From the IMG/VR virus record IMGVR_UViG_3300042988_000595, positions 1-61,046 of that record: DNA of 61,046 nucleotides. The stretch is one strand, 5' to 3'. The notes beneath the pieces were generated by a model. The model was not told the DNA's origin. It searched no databases and saw only the letters and a list, made by a program, of their open reading frames with translations. Both the position numbers and the translations under genes were made by a program. Of this stretch, positions 57,687 to 61,046 are shown piece after piece (the stretch's first letter is position 1; every line of letters starts with the position of its first letter). The DNA is from a virus.

Positions 57687-57943
57687 TCTGCATACCTCCT
57701 GTCGATAAACACGGGTGTACCTTCCCCCATGTACGAACCCGCAACGTTGAACTCAAAATACTCTTCTGCTTCGTCACGATCCATATCCATACGCATCAGA
57801 ACCTCGATGCACACCTGACGATCGTACGCCACAACTGCTTGCATGCCAGCTGACTCGGCAATACCAAGAATCGCTTCGTCAAACATAGCCGGCTCGAGGA
57901 ACAACGTGTCGTCCTCGACGTAGCTCATAATTTTAGCTCTCAT
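57683..57943 (-). CDS. conserved small phage protein, 86 aa
   Basis: I start at the ATG that overlaps the upstream stop (MRAKIMSYVEDDTLFLEPAM). The pattern VEDDTLFLEPAMFDEAILGI, then VVAYDRQVCIEVLMRMDMDR and DEAEEYFEFNVAGSYMGEGT, PVFID is one I recognise as a widespread conserved phage protein with no known role. The acidic helical body suggests a protein-protein contact. It overlaps genes on both sides. Confidence 0.75.
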   Translation of the reverse strand: MRAKIMSYVEDDTLFLEPAMFDEAILGIAESAGMQAVVAYDRQVCIEVLMRMDMDRDEAEEYFEFNVAGSYMGEGTPVFIDRRYAE

Positions 57944-58290
57944 TTTGTCAACCACTCATAGATAAATGCAGGTTTACGGCGGGTGCCTGCCGTCTTACCA
58001 ACGATCCTGGCGTACCCGAATTTTACAAACTTGGCGCACATTGCTGACGCCTGAGATGAGTTGTAGTCAAACGCCATTCGAAGATCAATCGCTTGAAATT
58101 GCGCAAACGTAACCGCCTTCACTTTATTCGACAGTTCATCCCAAGTCTTCTGCCGGTGAGCATTGAGTTCTTCCGTTTCAACACGCGCTTTCTTAATTGC
58201 AACGGGTGCCACCCTGGCCTTCTCAACCTCAGCCGAATAATAGGCATTCAGTGTCTTAACCGGTGTTGCCAAATAGGCTGCGAGGTTCAT
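57940..58290 (-). CDS. winged-helix-like protein, paralog 2
   Basis: From the ATG overlapping the previous stop (MNLAAYLATPVKTLNAYYSA), the product has 116 residues: N-terminal MNLAAYL, a charged helix (IKKARVETEELNAHRQKTWD) and a C-terminal domain AVTFAQFQAIDLRMAFDYNS followed by a wing (GTRRKPAFIYEWLTK). It matches the layout of the genes at 57061-57414 and 58287-58547. Probably a DNA-binding regulator. Confidence 0.65.
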   Translation of the reverse strand: MNLAAYLATPVKTLNAYYSAEVEKARVAPVAIKKARVETEELNAHRQKTWDELSNKVKAVTFAQFQAIDLRMAFDYNSSQASAMCAKFVKFGYARIVGKTAGTRRKPAFIYEWLTK

Positions 58291-58547
58291 TCTTTCCATC
58301 TCCATAGTGCGGCTTTTCCTTTGGTCTCTACGCGCTCAACACGACCTTGCTTGAGCATCTCATACAACATGCTTGGGTACTTGATACCGATCGCCTTAAT
58401 TGCGTCTCGAGTGGACAGCGTACGGCCGGCGAAGGCAGTCTGATACCGAAGGTTGTTTTCATCAATCCGCTGTTGAGCATGTAGCTGATTGCCATTAAGT
58501 TTCTTAGGCGTAGAGTGTACCGCCTGAAGCATCTGAGCGAAGTTCAT
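58287..58547 (-). CDS. winged-helix-like protein, paralog 3
   Basis: The ATG at 58547 gives an 86-residue protein beginning MNFAQMLQAVHSTPKKLNGN, then a helix (QQRIDENNLRYQTAFAG) and a compact C-terminal domain RTLSTRDAIKAIGIKYPSML with a wing ending KAALWRWKE. The MNFAxML start is the same as in the paralog at 57061-57414. A longer upstream frame is possible, but the paralog comparison supports this start. The gene lies at the right end of this three-copy family. Confidence 0.65.
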   Translation of the reverse strand: MNFAQMLQAVHSTPKKLNGNQLHAQQRIDENNLRYQTAFAGRTLSTRDAIKAIGIKYPSMLYEMLKQGRVERVETKGKAALWRWKE

Positions 58548-58650
58548 TTGCGATCCCAAGGAAAAGTTAAAGTGGTTCGCCAAGCGCGAATCCATCGGTT
58601 ATAGCGGCGTTGTTGGCTTTTTGGATAAAGCCATCGGAGAATTGTTGGCG

Positions 58651-58860
58651 TCATTTGCAAAACGCCTTTATCAATCGGTTAATCGAATCGTGCGCCTGAA
58701 TCAATTTCTCTTGTAAATCGTTGTTGCGCTTTACAACTTCAGCGTACTCGACGTTGTACGTCATTCGACCAGCAGCCATTCCTGCTTCGTAAGCCTCATA
58801 AACATCTGTAACTAACGCTCCGCATGCCATCTTTGCACCGATTTCATTGCCCATGTTCAT
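58651..58860 (-). CDS. small helical accessory protein, 69 aa
   Basis: The protein begins MNMGNEIGAKMACGALVTDV and ends with a charged coiled coil (EVVKRNNDLQEKLIQAHDSI). It overlaps the zinc-finger gene upstream by 17 bases. About 100 bases without a gene separate it from the winged-helix group. Typical of short phage accessory genes; function unknown. Confidence 0.6.
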   Translation of the reverse strand: MNMGNEIGAKMACGALVTDVYEAYEAGMAAGRMTYNVEYAEVVKRNNDLQEKLIQAHDSINRLIKAFCK

Positions 58861-59092
58861 ACTCCTTCATTAGTTCTTTCGCTTGTGGGTGGCGCATCCA
58901 GTACAGGACAATCGTGTTCAGTTCAACGTCACACGGCCCGCAGATAGGGCGGTAGTTATTTCCATCGGCGCAGATTTGCCACTGATACTCAGCAGGATTT
59001 CCGCAGCGGATACAACGCAGACGACGGATGCCTTTCTGTGTGTAAGGTCTGGTGCGATGGACTGACCATTGGTTGAGTGTCTTTTGTTTCAT
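58844..59092 (-). CDS. zinc-finger accessory protein, 82 aa
   Basis: The protein begins MKQKTLNQWSVHRTRPYTQK and contains LRCIRCGNPAEYQWQICADG then RPICGPCDVELN, giving two C-x2-C pairs (C27/C30 and C51/C54) for one zinc, with a helical C-terminus (NTIVLYWMRHPQAKELMKEY). This pattern occurs in conserved small phage proteins. It overlaps neighbours at both ends and is probably nucleic-acid binding. Confidence 0.7.
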   Translation of the reverse strand: MKQKTLNQWSVHRTRPYTQKGIRRLRCIRCGNPAEYQWQICADGNNYRPICGPCDVELNTIVLYWMRHPQAKELMKEYEHGQ

Positions 59093-59316
59093 TTCACCTC
59101 CGGTATTGCGTAGCAGGGGATCGTGTATGTAGATTTCTCAAGACCTGTATCTGGCTTATGAAGCACTCCACCATGCGGGTTCATCCACGCCACCGGATCA
59201 CCGATCTTCTGCATGATGGCCGCTTCGATTGCTCTGGCGAAGTCGTTAGCTATACCAGCTTGACCTGCTGGAAGTGATAGCCACATTGCAGAGATTTCAT
59301 CATCTGTCAGGATCAT
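59089..59316 (-). CDS. accessory protein, 75 aa
   Basis: The protein begins MILTDDEISAMWLSLPAGQA and then FARAIEAAIMQKIGDPVAWM, followed by NPHGGVLHKPDTG. The LTDDEI ... FARAIEAA ... KIGDPVAWM pattern occurs in many short accessory proteins of proteobacterial phages and prophages. No known function. Its stop overlaps the next start. Confidence 0.65.
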   Translation of the reverse strand: MILTDDEISAMWLSLPAGQAGIANDFARAIEAAIMQKIGDPVAWMNPHGGVLHKPDTGLEKSTYTIPCYAIPEVK

Positions 59317-59531
59317 TTCACCACCTCCACGCCATTAACATAGCCCTTGGCAACTTTGCCGTCGAAGGTGACGAACTGATGGTCCCAGCCACCCTCGTGT
59401 GTTTTGACCCATCGCTCTGCACTGATACCTCCTGCATCAGCATGAACTAATATGTCACGCGAAAGATAAACGCCTCTGCCGGTGAAGAGATTCTTGACAG
59501 CGGCCCACAGTATTTTGAATCTTGTGATCAA
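59313..59531 (-). CDS. small accessory protein, 72 aa
   Basis: The protein begins MITRFKILWAAVKNLFTGRG, with a basic amphipathic N-terminal helix and a beta-rich C-terminal part (HQFVTFDGKVAKGYVNGVEV). Overlaps on both sides show co-translation with its neighbours. No family recognised. Confidence 0.6.
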   Translation of the reverse strand: MITRFKILWAAVKNLFTGRGVYLSRDILVHADAGGISAERWVKTHEGGWDHQFVTFDGKVAKGYVNGVEVVK

Positions 59532-59833
59532 TTCCCCACCTCGTCAGCCATTTGTCTGAGTTCTGCTGCTGCGTGATTAAATCCATCTGTATAGGACATG
59601 CTATCTAAGTCACCATCCCAGTCTCTTTCAACTCTCGCGGCCCCATCCAGCAAGCCTTGGCGGTATGCGATTAGGTAAAGCCGTTTAGTTTCATCTGACA
59701 TCTCAGCCATGATTTCTTTGACAAGTTCTTCCTCAAGATCAAGGTCAATAACACCTTTGCGTCCTTCAAGGTTGAATACGATTTTTTCGGCGCACTCAAG
59801 CGCCGCTTCAATAATCTGGTCGTTGGTGATCAT
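59528..59833 (-). CDS. accessory protein, paralog of the product at 28281-28538
   Basis: From the ATG at 59833 the product has 101 residues: MITNDQIIEAALECAEKIVF, YRQGLLDGAARVERDWDGDL and a C-terminal HAAAELRQMADEVGN. It shares three blocks with the protein at 28281-28538 on the other strand. GAAGGAGAAG is a good ribosome site. Two copies in different transcripts suggest either early and late versions of one function or independent gain. Confidence 0.7.
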   Translation of the reverse strand: MITNDQIIEAALECAEKIVFNLEGRKGVIDLDLEEELVKEIMAEMSDETKRLYLIAYRQGLLDGAARVERDWDGDLDSMSYTDGFNHAAAELRQMADEVGN

Positions 59834-60087
59834 TTCTTCTCCTTCATGGCTGCGTCGATATAAACGCGACAATCATCTATGTCACCCACCCCACCAACGC
59901 TTAGAACGTGCTGCGTGAATCCGTTACTGTGCTTTGTCGTGTGCATCCAATTCATTGCCCACACCAATCTTTCAGCATCTTTGTTTGCTTCGGCTAGTTC
60001 AGCGCGTAGTTCTCCGATCCTCTTGAACATTGAATGGTTGCAGTTGCTACAGAACGGTGTTCGTATTTGTGGTGTGCAGAAACACAT
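59830..60087 (-). CDS. cysteine-containing accessory protein, 85 aa
   Basis: I start at the ATG at 60087 (MCFCTPQIRTPFCSNCNHSM). The first 17 residues hold four Cys and a His, possibly a zinc knuckle. A helical part (RIGELRAELAEANKDAERLV) and an aromatic C-terminus follow. It overlaps neighbours on both sides with AGGAG ribosome signals. No family recognised. Confidence 0.65.
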   Translation of the reverse strand: MCFCTPQIRTPFCSNCNHSMFKRIGELRAELAEANKDAERLVWAMNWMHTTKHSNGFTQHVLSVGGVGDIDDCRVYIDAAMKEKK

Positions 60088-60527
60088 TATTTCTTCTCCT
60101 TCATGGCTCGGATTGCCGCTGCAATATCTTCCCAATACATGTGATCACTAAAAGGCTTTCCTTCGTTGATGTGCTTGTGCTGTTTGACAACTTCAGACTC
60201 TGCAACCTTCGCAGCTTCCTCCAGCACCTCGCTGCGGTACACAATCAGATGATCGGTTGGTGCGGGGATGGAGAGGGCTGAATCAACAACTTCCGGTTCT
60301 GGCCCTGACCACAGACTTTCAAATGAATCGTATGGCTCAAACGAATCCAAAGCCTCCCGCATCGTCTTGATGGTGGCTTCGTGTGCTGCGAGTTGCTCAA
60401 GCACATAGTTACCTGCGCTAATCTTTCGCTCGACTTCAGCTTCCAACTGCTCGATGCGGTCAGCGGCTTCGTTAATCGTATCTCGATGCAGATACCCCTT
60501 GTTTCTCAACCGTTCAACTAAGTTCAT
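60087..60527 (-). CDS. helical accessory protein, 146 aa
   Basis: The protein begins MNLVERLRNKGYLHRDTINE, then a coiled coil (AADRIEQLEAEVERKISAGN). A disordered acidic middle with FEPYDSFESLWSGPEPE follows, and a C-terminal helix EVLEEAAKVAESEVVKQHK ends in AIRAMKEKK. The N-terminal VERLR ... EAADRIEQLEAE pattern is common in small accessory proteins of proteobacterial phages and prophages. It starts at the overlap with the C2H2 peptide gene. Confidence 0.65.
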   Translation of the reverse strand: MNLVERLRNKGYLHRDTINEAADRIEQLEAEVERKISAGNYVLEQLAAHEATIKTMREALDSFEPYDSFESLWSGPEPEVVDSALSIPAPTDHLIVYRSEVLEEAAKVAESEVVKQHKHINEGKPFSDHMYWEDIAAAIRAMKEKK

Positions 60528-60640
60528 TTCGCTCTCCTTGGTGCTTTACCCTTCTTGTAACCATGAGCATCAAGTTCGTGACGAGTTCGCTGACCATTCT
60601 TATCAAACTCTTTTCCACATACTCTGCATCGGATAATCAT
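60524..60640 (-). CDS. C2H2-like zinc-finger peptide, 38 aa
   Basis: The frame translates as MIIRCRVCGKEFDKNGQRTR, HELDAHGYKKGKAPRRAK. Two Cys (C5, C8) and two His (H21, H26) with the spacing C-x2-C-x12-H-x4-H form a classic zinc finger followed by a basic tail. It overlaps the genes on both sides by ATGA, which supports translation. Single-finger peptides of this size may bind DNA or host proteins. Confidence 0.65.
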   Translation of the reverse strand: MIIRCRVCGKEFDKNGQRTRHELDAHGYKKGKAPRRAK

Positions 60641-60984
60641 TTCTTCCACTCCTCGTAACAACGCATGGCTTTAAATGCCCACTGAGGTATATAGCCCTGC
60701 TGTTCTTTGTTTCGTTTATTCCATGTACTCAAAGCATCTGCCAAAGTCTCAATCAGCGCGGCTTGCTCATTTCTTTGCTCGATGTAATCTGTGCAAATAC
60801 CACGCTCAAATTCAAGTTGAGACTTCTGCTCCGCAATAACGGACTTGGCTTGCGCCAGTTCGCGTTCAAGGTTCTCGATGCGCTGCTTGTTGAATACGTC
60901 ACCAACGTGAGCGCCGTGTTCTGATGGGCTGAACTCCTTCTTGGCGAGCACTTCACGGATCGGGTCACGAACGTGGTACGGCAT
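60637..60984 (-). CDS. coiled-coil accessory protein near the window edge
   Basis: From the ATG at 60984 the product has 115 residues: MPYHVRDPIREVLAKKEFSP, a central coiled coil (RIENLERELAQAKSVIAEQK) and YIPQWAFKAMRCYEEWKK. AAGGCG is the nearest ribosome-like site. The same frame stays open upstream to base 61046, reading ALEHALEHALIWDQARRYI just before MPYHV, so the real start may lie beyond the window end. The overlap at its stop shows coupling with the zinc-finger peptide. Confidence 0.6.
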   Translation of the reverse strand: MPYHVRDPIREVLAKKEFSPSEHGAHVGDVFNKQRIENLERELAQAKSVIAEQKSQLEFERGICTDYIEQRNEQAALIETLADALSTWNKRNKEQQGYIPQWAFKAMRCYEEWKK

Positions 60985-61013
60985 GATGTAACGCCTTGCC
61001 TGATCCCAAATCA

Positions 61014-61042
61014 GCGCATGCTCAAGCGCATGCTCAAGCGCA
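61014..61042. repeat. 12-base tandem repeat at the window end
   Basis: GCGCATGCTCAA occurs twice in tandem (61014-61025, 61026-61037) plus a partial copy GCGCA. On the minus strand it encodes Ala-Leu-Glu-His repeats in frame with the adjacent gene. It may be a real coding repeat or related to the genome end or assembly join. Confidence 0.7.
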
Positions 61043-61046
61043 CTCT

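Noticed and set aside
1-61046. tRNA genes, integrase, phage RNA polymerase
   Set aside because: Looked for cloverleaf ends with CCA-type tails and for integrase (R-H-R-Y) or single-subunit RNA polymerase motifs in the translations; found none I could support.

Overview
The window looks like a complete or nearly complete genome of a lytic, podovirus-like tailed phage (Caudoviricetes). It carries a terminase, an SU10-type portal, a capsid protein with scaffold and GroES-like helper, short-tail adaptor and hub proteins, large ejection proteins, a lysis cassette and its own DNA replication genes. I saw no integrase, phage RNA polymerase, tRNA or CRISPR array. The host is most likely a Gram-negative proteobacterium: promoters are sigma70-like, and the secreted HNH protein and small accessory genes resemble those I associate with phages of beta- and gammaproteobacteria. 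That host call is inference.

Layout. Bases 1-3,820 (minus strand) hold small early genes in three promoter-led units: a NinX-like protein, a possible OB-fold protein and a GP88-like cysteine-rich protein. Bases 3,821-4,447 are a non-coding switch region with three palindromic operators, a degenerate direct repeat and a GC-rich island. Bases 4,448-44,974 (plus strand) are the virion and lysis genes: small and large terminase, DUF6973 and PcfJ-like proteins, portal, then a lysis and fibre block (12.2-20.5 kb), GroES-like chaperone, scaffold, decoration and major capsid proteins (21.1-24.6 kb), spike and fibre genes, tail adaptors, a beta-rich hub or nozzle, and four large internal or ejection proteins (36.9-45 kb). 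Three free-standing homing endonuclease genes (18.8, 24.7 and 29.9 kb) are inserted among them.

Bases 44,952-60,984 (minus strand) are replication and early genes: a LigA-related protein, an AEP primase fused to a DUF927-type helicase, a possible ssDNA-binding protein, an SNF2-like helicase, VRR-NUC, a Cas4/AddB-like nuclease, a DEDD exonuclease, a small HTH regulator, dCTP deaminase and a family B DNA polymerase. Three related winged-helix-like proteins and a string of short accessory genes follow. The right and left minus-strand blocks run in the same direction, so a circular or terminally redundant map would join them into one early arm.

Regulation is the most interesting part. A 17-bp palindrome of the form TTTACAA-ACC-TTGTAAA recurs at least seven times. 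At early and replication genes one arm doubles as the -35 box, followed 16-17 bp later by a recognisable -10. Late genes instead show an extended -10 motif, TCTG(C/G)TANAAT. Replication genes share a translation-start element and several have structured leaders. Two homing endonuclease genes have start sites buried in hairpins, and a compact three-way-junction RNA precedes the GroES-like gene.
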